Shown here: positions 37,371 through 45,958 of the stretch, piece by piece
How positions within the stretch are numbered: position 1 is the stretch's first letter
How the letters are laid out: every line of letters starts with the position of its first letter
NCBI RefSeq assembly: GCF_947496855.1
Contig: NZ_CANMED010000001.1
Coordinates: forward strand, 434,001 to 498,000
From: an uncultured Aquimarina sp.
GTDB lineage: Bacteria; Bacteroidota; Bacteroidia; Flavobacteriales; Flavobacteriaceae
Length of the DNA: 64,000 bases
Direction of reading: 5' to 3'
The notes under the pieces: model-generated
The model's input: only the letters and a program-made list of their open reading frames with translations
The model's database searches: none
What the model was told of the DNA's origin: nothing
Program-made: the position numbers and the translations under genes

Positions 37371-37696
37371 TTTTTTGTTAAAGTCCTGTTTTTATGATTT
37401 TATAGCTACTGTATATTAATGAATTGCTAAAAAATTGCAAAGTGATTTTTTTAACTGAATATTTCTTATTACTTTGATAGTCCTCAATCGTAAGTATATT
37501 TTCCCCATTTTTTAATTATTAGTATCAAAGTGAAAAACACTTTGATGATTTTGAATACATATACATACAGGGTGTTTTAACTAAAATACCCAATAATAGG
37601 TATGTTATACATATTCAAAATTATAGAAATTACAAATGCTAATTTGTACTCAGTTAGATAATAAGAAATAATTTCTTGTTACATGTTTCTCTGACA

Positions 37697-38875
37697 ATGA
37701 CGCATACAAACACTAATTATTATATGGCATTGATTTATGATCAAATAAATGGGGAAGCTCAAACTCACGTACTAATTATAGGAGTAGGAGGCTATCGTTA
37801 TCTTTCTGAAGGAACAGAAGAAAAGGTTCAGAATTACGAAAGAGTTGGTATTTTGAAACAATTATCATCACCTCCTAAATCAGCTTTGGCTTTTAGAGAT
37901 CATTTACTAGAAATTGAAAACGATGAACAAAAAGGATTTGTCAAACCTTTAGGAAGTATTGAGTTATTGATTTCTCCTTCACCTAAAGATCCGTTTCCAG
38001 GTGAGGATGGAGAACAGTTTGAAGCCTCAAATTTTGATAATGTTTCACGGGCGTATAATGATTGGAAACAACGTTGCGATAGTCATGTGGATAATGTCGC
38101 TATTTTCTTCTTCAGTGGTCATGGGGTAGAAAAAAAAGATCATTATCTGTTAACTGAGGATTTTGGAGCTAATCCTAATAACCCTTGGTTAAATGGAAGT
38201 TTTACTTTCAATAAAACCAGAAATGCATTTCATTCATGTAAAGCGTCTACTCAATGTTTTTTTATAGATTCTTGTAGAAAGATTAACGCAGGTATGCTCC
38301 AAAGTGATCTTCCTGATATTCCTTTGGATGTTCCTTTATTAACAACTCCAGATTGCAAACATGATCTTACAATGAAAGCAGCAGCACATAATGAAGCTGC
38401 GTATGGCCCCCAAAAAAAACCTTCTTTTTTCACACAGTCTATTATAAAAGCTTTACAAGGTTATGCAGCGGATAAAAGAGGAGGACAATGGGCTGTAAAT
38501 ACAGGTGATATTGCTATGCAGATTCATAATATTCTTCGTATGATTAAATCTACTGAAGGATATAAACAGCGATGTGTCTATACAGCTAGTGAACCTTCTG
38601 GTATAATTACTTTTAGTAAAGCACCTCCAGCACATCTATCTGTGGCTTGTGATCCAGCTGAAGCAACAAATGTGTCTAAATTGAAATGTAAAGCTCTTGA
38701 AGGAGAAACTGAATTTACAGAAGATCCAAAATCGGAATCTTGGGAATTAGATATGATTGCCGGATACTATACATTACAGACGGAATCACAAAGTGAGGAA
38801 TTTAACAATGGAGAAACACTAGCCTTAGTACGCGCATTAACTAACGAAAAAATAAACTGTTCCCGAAATGAGTAA
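37697..38875 (+). CDS. Caspase-like cysteine protease (peptidase C14 family)
   Basis: This 392-residue protein from ATG 37697 has the caspase core. The first strand is THVLIIGVGGYRYL, the catalytic His142 is in FFFSGHGV, and the catalytic Cys193 is in FFIDSCRK. About 80 C-terminal residues (from HLSVACDPAEATN to IAGYYTLQTES) read as a PEGA-like beta domain. TTG 37676 and ATG 37724 are other possible starts. Caspase-like proteases in bacteria cut after Arg or Asp residues and often act in conditional cell death or regulation. It opens a four-gene unit and overlaps the next gene by eight bases. Confidence 0.85.
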   Translation: MTHTNTNYYMALIYDQINGEAQTHVLIIGVGGYRYLSEGTEEKVQNYERVGILKQLSSPPKSALAFRDHLLEIENDEQKGFVKPLGSIELLISPSPKDPFPGEDGEQFEASNFDNVSRAYNDWKQRCDSHVDNVAIFFFSGHGVEKKDHYLLTEDFGANPNNPWLNGSFTFNKTRNAFHSCKASTQCFFIDSCRKINAGMLQSDLPDIPLDVPLLTTPDCKHDLTMKAAAHNEAAYGPQKKPSFFTQSIIKALQGYAADKRGGQWAVNTGDIAMQIHNILRMIKSTEGYKQRCVYTASEPSGIITFSKAPPAHLSVACDPAEATNVSKLKCKALEGETEFTEDPKSESWELDMIAGYYTLQTESQSEEFNNGETLALVRALTNEKINCSRNE

Positions 38876-40355
38876 TCTATCTATACATATTGTAACACAT
38901 GGAAATGATTCTTTCCGTATTCCTAAGAAGATTACTATTCTCAATTCTATACTAGAGGAGATTGATTCTTTTTGGATGAGTTATGATAATTACAAAAACT
39001 TAGAGGTAGAACCGGGAGTTTACGGAGTAGTGCTTACATTGGCTTCTGGTAAGAAAATGGAGAAAGCTGTCATAGTGAAGCCTAATTTAATAGGAAAAGT
39101 AACGTTCAACTTATCTGGATTAAGTCCAAGGGAAACACAGGAATGGGCATATTTATCCAAAAACCTATCAACCCGTATTGATAAAGAAAAAGATTTAGTA
39201 GATAATATTTATTTAGGTGCCTGGATTCGATTATGGAAAAAAGAAGGAGAAAACTGGAAAGTTGTTAATATTCCAATTCAAGAATCTAGTTCTTGGGACG
39301 AAGAGGGTGTAAGTTATGAACTAAATGTAGACCGTAGTCAACAATTTTTACAAGTAGGAGGTCCTAAAATTCCTTGGAGATTAATCGCATTACCTCCTAA
39401 TAGCAATTTGATGTGTCTAATCCGACCTAATGAAGGTCCTAAAAGCATAGTACATCCTTTAGAAGTCACAGTAACTTCAGAAAACTGGCACGCAGAAACT
39501 ATTTTAACCTTACTAAATCAAGATTCTAGATCGAAAGCACAAGATCTTTATGACAATTCAGGACTGAAATCATCTTCTGCAGAAGACTTGTTATACGGAA
39601 AGATGTCGGATCCCGCTGCCGCCGCAATAGGAGGGTATTATTTACTAAAAGCCGGAGAATTAGATCGATTACATAACTGGGCTGAAAATCTAGCCAATTG
39701 GATGCCGTGGATGTCAGATGGTTCAATTATCTGGGCGTGGCAATTGATCAAAGAAGGAAGGAATAATGGTAATATGGATATTATCGAAATCAAATCACGT
39801 TTTCTGGAAGCTACAAAAAGAGGAATACCTCTATATACAGAAGGTTTAAGGTTATTATGGAAGGGGTTAAAAATATTATTTGATAATGATAATTTAGACT
39901 CAGAAATTGAAGAAGCATTAAAAATAGTAGAAAAATACGCTGAAGCCGCAGACTGGACAACAACTACCACTACTTTTAATGGAATTGATCCTCAGCAACC
40001 TCGTAAAAAGGCAAAGAAGGGAACACCTCACAACAAGGATTTTATAGCATATATCTATGATGTTCCTATAAAAGAGTTAATAAAAGATACGGTACTTGAT
40101 CCTATTGATGATAACATGGAAATATATACAGGAGATACCGTTTTCCAAAGATTCAAGATACAATCTGATGGTAGTATCAGATCAGATGAAGGAATAAAGT
40201 TTGATTCTATTTATAAAGCAGCAAAGGAACTCAAGGGACAAGGAACTATGGACGGAGTTATAAACGAAAAATTAGAAAATATTCATATTAAATTTCCTAA
40301 AAAAGACTTTGATTCTGAAATAAGAAAATACAGAATGGGAAAAGGAAAACTATAA
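38868..40355 (+). CDS. Large unknown protein of the caspase operon
   Basis: This 495-residue protein has no family I recognise. It has no signal peptide or membrane helix. The first 90 residues are beta-rich (from SIHIVTHGNDSFRIPKKITI to KVTFNLSGL) and similar in style to the C-terminal domain of the caspase gene. The middle (about 205-345) is helical, with a Trp-rich part around LHNWAENLANWMPWMSDGSI that resembles a repeat scaffold. A Lys-rich linker and a small C-terminal domain follow. Overlap with the caspase gene and a 4-base gap to the MBL gene suggest the products act together, perhaps as substrate, adaptor or effector. Confidence 0.75.
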   Translation: MSNLSIHIVTHGNDSFRIPKKITILNSILEEIDSFWMSYDNYKNLEVEPGVYGVVLTLASGKKMEKAVIVKPNLIGKVTFNLSGLSPRETQEWAYLSKNLSTRIDKEKDLVDNIYLGAWIRLWKKEGENWKVVNIPIQESSSWDEEGVSYELNVDRSQQFLQVGGPKIPWRLIALPPNSNLMCLIRPNEGPKSIVHPLEVTVTSENWHAETILTLLNQDSRSKAQDLYDNSGLKSSSAEDLLYGKMSDPAAAAIGGYYLLKAGELDRLHNWAENLANWMPWMSDGSIIWAWQLIKEGRNNGNMDIIEIKSRFLEATKRGIPLYTEGLRLLWKGLKILFDNDNLDSEIEEALKIVEKYAEAADWTTTTTTFNGIDPQQPRKKAKKGTPHNKDFIAYIYDVPIKELIKDTVLDPIDDNMEIYTGDTVFQRFKIQSDGSIRSDEGIKFDSIYKAAKELKGQGTMDGVINEKLENIHIKFPKKDFDSEIRKYRMGKGKL

Positions 40356-40359
40356 ATAT

Positions 40360-41442
40360 ATGTTTAATATCAAATTTTTACCGGCAAGATTTGGCGATTG
40401 TATCTGGATAACTTATGGTCCAGAAAATAATCCTAGTCGTATTCTTATTGATGGGGGTACTGGAGGCACAAGACATAGTATTAAAAAATTAGTGGAAGAA
40501 CTCCCTGAAAATGAAAGAAAGCTTGAATTATTAGTCGTAACGCACATAGATAGAGATCATATCGAAGGTATTCTTAAATTGTTAGAAGAAGAAGAATTAC
40601 CTTTTAGTATACGTGATTTATGGTTTAATGGCTGGGGGCATTTGAGTGCACCAGTTAATGGAGAAATAGAAGTTTTTGGTGCAGTACAAGGTGAACGTCT
40701 TTCGACTGCCATATTAAAGCATAATTTATCTTGGAATGGAGATTTTGATAAGAAAACTATTGTAGTAGATAATGAAGAGTTACCAAAAGTAACGCTTCCG
40801 GGAGGTATGCAACTGACACTTCTATCTCCTGCACCAAAGCACTTGTCAGAACTTAAAGATAAGTGGGAGTGTGAGGTAAGAAAAGCTAATTTGTATCCAG
40901 GTGTTGGTTTAGCAGTTAATGATGAAGAGGAGACCGATGATGGAATTGATAGCTTTGGAGGTGAAGAGATACCCAATATAGATATACTATCACAGGAAAA
41001 TTTTGAAGAAGATACGTCTGCGGGAAACGGTAGTAGTATTGCTTTTTTAGCAGAATATGAAGGAAAGAAAGTATTGTTTTGCGGAGATGCGTTTCCTAGT
41101 CAGCTATTGGATACGCTTAATATAATAGCTCCAGATGAAAAAATAGATTTAGATCTTTTTAAAGTATCACATCATGCCAGTTCTCATAATACAAGCCCAG
41201 AATTGTTAGACAAGGTGAACTGCAAGAATTTTGTTATTTCTACAAATGGAAGAATCTATAAACACCCTAAAGAAGTAACTATAGCCAGAATCTTAAAATC
41301 TAGCGGAGCCAATGTCCAACTTATTTTTAATTATAAGTCCAAGATTAATAAGATTTGGGATGAAAGTTTTATGAAAAACAGATATAATTATACAACAATG
41401 TATCCAGATTCAGGAATGGAAATAGTACAAATAAATATTTAA
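40360..41442 (+). CDS. MBL-fold metallo-hydrolase, ComEC/Rec2-like type
   Basis: This 360-residue protein has the metallo-beta-lactamase fold in the ComEC-like form. It begins FLPARFGDCIWITYG, and the metal motif THIDRDH (His62, Asp64, Asp66, His67) has Asp in place of the second His. Further ligands are in VLFCGDAF and in FKVSHHASSHNTS. An acidic insert (about residues 185-225) is probably disordered. Relatives are nucleases or phosphodiesterases, and stand-alone forms occur in several bacterial conflict systems. It could hydrolyse a nucleic acid or nucleotide signal here; the substrate is unknown. It is cytosolic by appearance. Confidence 0.82.
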   Translation: MFNIKFLPARFGDCIWITYGPENNPSRILIDGGTGGTRHSIKKLVEELPENERKLELLVVTHIDRDHIEGILKLLEEEELPFSIRDLWFNGWGHLSAPVNGEIEVFGAVQGERLSTAILKHNLSWNGDFDKKTIVVDNEELPKVTLPGGMQLTLLSPAPKHLSELKDKWECEVRKANLYPGVGLAVNDEEETDDGIDSFGGEEIPNIDILSQENFEEDTSAGNGSSIAFLAEYEGKKVLFCGDAFPSQLLDTLNIIAPDEKIDLDLFKVSHHASSHNTSPELLDKVNCKNFVISTNGRIYKHPKEVTIARILKSSGANVQLIFNYKSKINKIWDESFMKNRYNYTTMYPDSGMEIVQINI

Positions 41443-41491
41443 AATCACCCCTAATAAACTAATATAGAGCACTTTTTTAAATCAAAAAATT

Positions 41492-43237
41492 ATGAGTGAT
41501 TCAACTAAAAAACCAATCATAAACTGCCACGCCCATATTTTTAAAGGAGAACATGTACCTCCTTATCTTGCCAAAACATTTGTTCCTTGGCCATTTTATC
41601 GTTTGCTTAGTACTCCGCTGATATTAAAACTGTATAAGCGTAGTGTAAAGGATAGTAATAAAAAATTCCAGGATCCTTATCTAGAAAAAAAGCGAAATAA
41701 AGTAATAAGAAAAATTAATCTTCGACGAAATAAATTACTGAACGGTACTTTGTCACTTATTGGATTTGTATTAACGTATCATGTATTGTTTATTATTTTT
41801 GAGTGGTTATCTCTTGTTTTTAGTCCTGAAAAGAATGATGTTATCAAATACGGATTGTTATTGAAGGAATGGGTGGAATCCATATACCTTTTATACCCAA
41901 TAAAAAATATTATATTTAAAATAGCACTGGCCACAATATTGTTTTTGTTTTTTAAAAGTGGTAGAAATTTAATTTGGTTTATTCTTCGTAAAACATTGAA
42001 GTTTTTTTCCATTTTACCAGGAAAAATGACACGAGATTTATTAGAACGGTACTTATTATTAGGACGTTTTACGCTATATGAACATCAAACAAGAATCTTT
42101 TCAGTAATGAAAAAACAATATCCGCCTCGTACTAAATTTATTGTTTTACCAATGGATATGGAGTATATGGGGGCAGGTAAATTGGATCCTAATTTTTCAT
42201 ATAAACATCAAATGCAGGAAATTGCAGATATCAAAGAAAGAGGAAAACATAAAAATGAAATACTTCCTTTTATATTTGCAGAACCTAGAAGAATCCGAGA
42301 AGAACAAGATCATCTTAAATTTACATTTGATAAAGGAAAAGTAACACTTCAGGATTGTTTTATAAAAGAATATATAGAAGATAAAAAATTTGATGGATTT
42401 AAGATTTATCCAGCACTGGGATATTACCCTTTTGATGAAGCATTATTACCATTATGGAAGTATGCTGCCGATCGAGGTATTCCTATCATGACACATTGTA
42501 TTAAGGGAACTATATTTTACCGAGGTGCGAAGAAAAAAGAATGGGATGAGCATCCTGTTTTTAAAGAGACAATTAGATTACAACCTCCAACTTATGGCCC
42601 TCTATTATTGCCACAAGTAAAAAATAAAGATTTCTCACTTAATTTTACACACCCTCTAAATTACTTGATACTATTAAAAGAAGAGTTGCTTAGGATTTAT
42701 GTAAGTACTTGCAGTGATGAAACAAAAAAATTATTTGGGTTTAAAGATTTGGACACAAAATTGGACCATGATCTTTCTAAATTGAAAATATGTTTTGCTC
42801 ATTTTGGAGGCGAAGATCAATGGAATCGTTTTCTTGAGTTTGATAGATATGGATATAGTAATGATTTACTTAAGAATCCCGATCATGGAATAGAATTTTT
42901 ATATACAAAAACTGATCAGGAGAATATAAGTTGGAAGAAACTAGAAGATTGTTGGAAGTATGTAGATTGGTATTCAATTATTTGTAGTATGATGTTACAA
43001 CACGATAATGTATATGCAGATATCAGTTACATACTTCATGATGAACATATTTTTCCGTTACTAAGACAAACTATCAATCACCCTAAGTTAGGAAAGAAAG
43101 TTTTGTTTGGTACTGATTTTTATGTGGTAAGAAATCATTCTGCAGAGAAGAATTTGGTTGCTACAACAACTGGTAATTTAACAGTAGAAGAGTTTGATAT
43201 TATAGCACGTAATAATCCTGCTGAGTTCTTATCTTAA
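41492..43237 (+). CDS. Amidohydrolase-family protein with inserted membrane helices
   Basis: This 581-residue protein has metal-binding His13 and His15 in INCHAHIF at the N-terminus. The rest of an amidohydrolase_2-type barrel appears only after residue 200: FDGFKIYPALGYYPFD, GIPIMTHCIKGT, KICFAHFGGEDQW, and the last Asp in LFGTDFYVV. Between them lie two or more hydrophobic helices (about residues 80-165), which should bind it to the membrane. Such an insertion into the barrel is uncommon. It starts 49 bases after the MBL gene and probably ends the caspase operon; its stop is interlocked with the convergent gene. Confidence 0.78.
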   Translation: MSDSTKKPIINCHAHIFKGEHVPPYLAKTFVPWPFYRLLSTPLILKLYKRSVKDSNKKFQDPYLEKKRNKVIRKINLRRNKLLNGTLSLIGFVLTYHVLFIIFEWLSLVFSPEKNDVIKYGLLLKEWVESIYLLYPIKNIIFKIALATILFLFFKSGRNLIWFILRKTLKFFSILPGKMTRDLLERYLLLGRFTLYEHQTRIFSVMKKQYPPRTKFIVLPMDMEYMGAGKLDPNFSYKHQMQEIADIKERGKHKNEILPFIFAEPRRIREEQDHLKFTFDKGKVTLQDCFIKEYIEDKKFDGFKIYPALGYYPFDEALLPLWKYAADRGIPIMTHCIKGTIFYRGAKKKEWDEHPVFKETIRLQPPTYGPLLLPQVKNKDFSLNFTHPLNYLILLKEELLRIYVSTCSDETKKLFGFKDLDTKLDHDLSKLKICFAHFGGEDQWNRFLEFDRYGYSNDLLKNPDHGIEFLYTKTDQENISWKKLEDCWKYVDWYSIICSMMLQHDNVYADISYILHDEHIFPLLRQTINHPKLGKKVLFGTDFYVVRNHSAEKNLVATTTGNLTVEEFDIIARNNPAEFLS

Positions 43238-44610
43238 TTTGAATTGGAGCCATCAGTGGCATACCATTTAGCGATAGTGTTTTCGGCGGGTTTAAACCTT
43301 GGAGAAAAATCTAAATTAGTAGGTGCATTTTCCTTATTTGATCTGGTATTCCATTGCCAGATATATGTTCCAGCAAACCAATCTTTATTCCATAATGTTT
43401 CATAAAGGGCTTGATATGCTATTTGCTGTGTCTTGTCAGACTTTTGTTTTGATAAAATACTGAGTGCTGAACCCCATTCCCAAGGTTTGATGGTTGCCGA
43501 TACTTCACTTTTATATCCTATTTCCGTAAACAATATTGGTTTTTTATGCTTTTTTGATAACAATTCTAACATTTCTACATGTGTCTCCCAACCTTCTTTT
43601 ACTGTATTTAGATCAGGATTCGAACCCTCGGTTAACGGAAAATATGCTTGGACTCCTATATAATCTAGTTCATTCCAAAAATCGATGAATTCATATTCGT
43701 CATCCCAATTTGCTGCATACGTGAGTTTTCCTTTATATATAGTTTTAATTTCTTTTATTAGATCCTTCCATTTTTCCGGTTGGGCCATTAGAGAACTTTT
43801 TAATTCTGTACCTATACAAAGTAGTTCCGCGTTAGTTTTAGCAGCCATAGTTGTATAATGTATCATATTTGTGCGGTAAGATTCAAACCAAGTATCCCAA
43901 TTAGCAACATTGGAATGTTTTACGTTAGATCTCCATCCAGAACTTAACCAAAGGTGAGGTTTTAGCATTATGTGAATATTTCTATCCTTAAGCTCTGTAA
44001 TTGTATTTATAAATACACTGTCTCTACGAGACCATTGACCAATTTTTTTTGGAGTGCTCATTTTTAATGTTTCCTCGTCTTCTTGGTCTAAAAAAGGTAC
44101 CACCGCTACCCATTCTATATTGGATCGAACTAAGTTATCAATAGCATCTTTATTATTCTCATTATGATTCCAACCAAATACCGTCATTCCACGATGTTTT
44201 TTATCAATTTGATATAAATTCTTAGAAATACCACTATTGTTTTCTAAGGATGAAATCCAGTTGTATTGAAAGTCTTCTGAACTATTTTTGATTATAATAA
44301 ATTTGAATACTCCAAATAGAACTAGTGCAGGAGTAAATAATTTTAAAGAAAAATGTTTTAGCATCACTGTGGAGCCTTTCTTTTTTTGTATCCGAATAAA
44401 ATATCTAAGAATTAGGAATAATAAATATAGTATTATAAAAAAGATGTGAATTACAAAAACAAATTTTAATCTTGTTAGCATCTTTCCGAAATATTGTAAA
44501 GATTCTGAAAAAGTAAGCCCAGTTAATATTGCGCCTATAACAAAAAGAATTAAGCTCACTAACCAAGTGAAGACATATACTTTAAAAGCTGCAAAAAGTT
44601 CGTTTTTCAT
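43234..44610 (-). CDS. Membrane-anchored GH113-like glycoside hydrolase
   Basis: This 458-residue protein has three N-terminal membrane helices (to about residue 110) and then a TIM-barrel domain. Key segments are MTVFGWNHNENNKDA, IMLKPHLWLSSGW, the likely acid/base Glu in LCIGTELKS, WNELDYIGVQAYFPLT, and the likely nucleophile in ILFTEIGYKS. This is the pattern of GH113-type beta-mannanase-like enzymes and related 'TIM-barrel-like' proteins. The catalytic part would lie outside the cytoplasm. It converges with the caspase operon, the stops overlapping in TTAA. Confidence 0.8.
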   Translation of the reverse strand: MKNELFAAFKVYVFTWLVSLILFVIGAILTGLTFSESLQYFGKMLTRLKFVFVIHIFFIILYLLFLILRYFIRIQKKKGSTVMLKHFSLKLFTPALVLFGVFKFIIIKNSSEDFQYNWISSLENNSGISKNLYQIDKKHRGMTVFGWNHNENNKDAIDNLVRSNIEWVAVVPFLDQEDEETLKMSTPKKIGQWSRRDSVFINTITELKDRNIHIMLKPHLWLSSGWRSNVKHSNVANWDTWFESYRTNMIHYTTMAAKTNAELLCIGTELKSSLMAQPEKWKDLIKEIKTIYKGKLTYAANWDDEYEFIDFWNELDYIGVQAYFPLTEGSNPDLNTVKEGWETHVEMLELLSKKHKKPILFTEIGYKSEVSATIKPWEWGSALSILSKQKSDKTQQIAYQALYETLWNKDWFAGTYIWQWNTRSNKENAPTNLDFSPRFKPAENTIAKWYATDGSNSN

Positions 44611-44803
44611 ATACTGAATTACTAACTAAATATATTAGAATAAAAATGCATTGTAATCTTACATAGATCTTAGATGAATATCACTTTTTAAATGTAAATA
44701 AATTATAAACTTTTCATAAATTAAGTATTTAAAGTTTAATTAATCGATATTTTAATTAGGTTAACCATCAAACAATCAGCTGTAAATATAAAATAGAAGG
44801 TAT

Positions 44804-45451
44804 ATGGAGTTGCATAATAAATTTTTGGGAGTACTAATTTTGATTGGAGTCCATTTTGGACAAGCTCAATATAAAGAGAACGATTGGAAAGAAAGAGATA
44901 CCTGGATGAATGTGTCAAAGATATTGGAGATAGCCGAAATCAAAAAAGGTGATAAAGTGGCAGACATAGGTTGCCACGAAGGTTACTTATCGATTCATAT
45001 AGCTAAGGAGGTTGGAGCATCAGGAAAAGTTTTTGCAGTAGATGTTAGAAAAGATAGATTAGAGAAGCTAGATGAACATCTGGAGAAACGAAAAATCAGA
45101 AATGTAAAAACTATTCTAGGAGATTATAATGATCCAAAGCTACCTGATACTTCTTTAGATGTTGTTTTTATTTTGGATACTTACCATGAAATGGATGATT
45201 ATAAAGAAATATTAACGCGCGTTAAAAAGGCTTTGAAGCCAAAAGGACAGATTGTACTTATAGAGAAATTTAAGAAGCATATGCTTAATAAATCTAGAGA
45301 TGAGCAAACGGATGAACATACGTTAGCTATGCGTTATGTAAAAGAAGAATTGGAGACAACTGGATTTACTATTAAAACGCAGATTAAGGATTTTGGTAGA
45401 TGGAAAAATGAAGAGGATAAGCGAATGTGGATTTTAGTAGGGACTAAATAA
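44804..45451 (+). CDS. SAM-dependent methyltransferase with N-terminal signal-like segment
   Basis: This 215-residue class I methyltransferase has motif I VADIGCHEGYLSIHIA, the acidic end of strand 2 in VFAVDVRKDRL, and a motif IV region reading VVFILDTYHEMDD. It begins with a hydrophobic stretch (FLGVLILIGVHFGQAQ) that looks like a cleavable signal peptide, which would place a SAM enzyme outside the cytoplasm where SAM is not expected. The start is the only good ATG. It stands alone; the substrate is unknown. Confidence 0.8.
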   Translation: MELHNKFLGVLILIGVHFGQAQYKENDWKERDTWMNVSKILEIAEIKKGDKVADIGCHEGYLSIHIAKEVGASGKVFAVDVRKDRLEKLDEHLEKRKIRNVKTILGDYNDPKLPDTSLDVVFILDTYHEMDDYKEILTRVKKALKPKGQIVLIEKFKKHMLNKSRDEQTDEHTLAMRYVKEELETTGFTIKTQIKDFGRWKNEEDKRMWILVGTK

Positions 45452-45554
45452 TAGTCAACAATTGAATCCTGTATTTTAATATAGTGTATTTGCTGGGAAA
45501 TTTCAAAATAAATAATATAAGATCAACAGCTACTCAATTACATTAGATTTCATC

Positions 45555-45562
45555 TATCTTTG
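45555..45562 (+). promoter_or_regulatory. TAnnTTTG-type -7 box
   Basis: TATCTTTG ends 8 bases before the ATG of the DUF6660-like gene, so the transcript would have a very short leader. No good TTG is visible at the -33 position. Confidence 0.4.
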
Positions 45563-45570
45563 TAAACGAA

Positions 45571-45888
45571 ATGAAGTTTATTACAATCATATTATCTGTT
45601 TTTATATTAGGCTTGGTGCCGGCACCATGTTCTGATGAATTTAATTCAGAGCATCAGGAAGAAATATCTTTTAGTGAAAAGCACGATAATTCTGAGGATA
45701 CGGATGATTCCTGTCATTCTATATGTATATGTGCTTGTTGTGGGTTAACAATTGCTTATGAATTGCTAAAACAATATAATGTAGATATAAGGACTGTTAT
45801 CATTTCTAAAGATGATTGTATCTATCAATCAGACTATACTTTTTATTTCTTTCCTAATATATGGCAACCACCTCAAGTGATTAGCTAA
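45571..45888 (+). CDS. DUF6660-like small Cys/His-rich secreted protein
   Basis: This 105-residue protein has a signal peptide (FITIILSVFILGLVPAPC). A His- and acid-rich middle follows, and then DSCHSICICACCG, a strong metal-binding candidate. The size, Cys pattern and place just before a TonB receptor match the DUF6660 family of Bacteroidota. It probably binds a metal in the periplasm for the receptor encoded 70 bases downstream; the metal is not known. Confidence 0.7.
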   Translation: MKFITIILSVFILGLVPAPCSDEFNSEHQEEISFSEKHDNSEDTDDSCHSICICACCGLTIAYELLKQYNVDIRTVIISKDDCIYQSDYTFYFFPNIWQPPQVIS

Positions 45889-45958
45889 GAACTCAGTTGG
45901 CTTACGCGAAAATTAGCCATATATCAAATTTGGAGAATTTAAAAAACTAAAGTTTAGA

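Larger units (their letters stand above)
37288..37696. other. Divergent promoter region of ArsR operon and caspase operon
   Basis: About 400 bases without genes. It holds two ArsR operator-like repeats near the left end and, at 37569-37590, a GGGT...ACCC inverted repeat nearer the caspase operon. Confidence 0.5.

Noticed and set aside
37697-43237. Gasdermin-type cell-death operon
   Set aside because: None of the other three proteins has the size or visible features of a bacterial gasdermin, so the caspase link alone is not enough.
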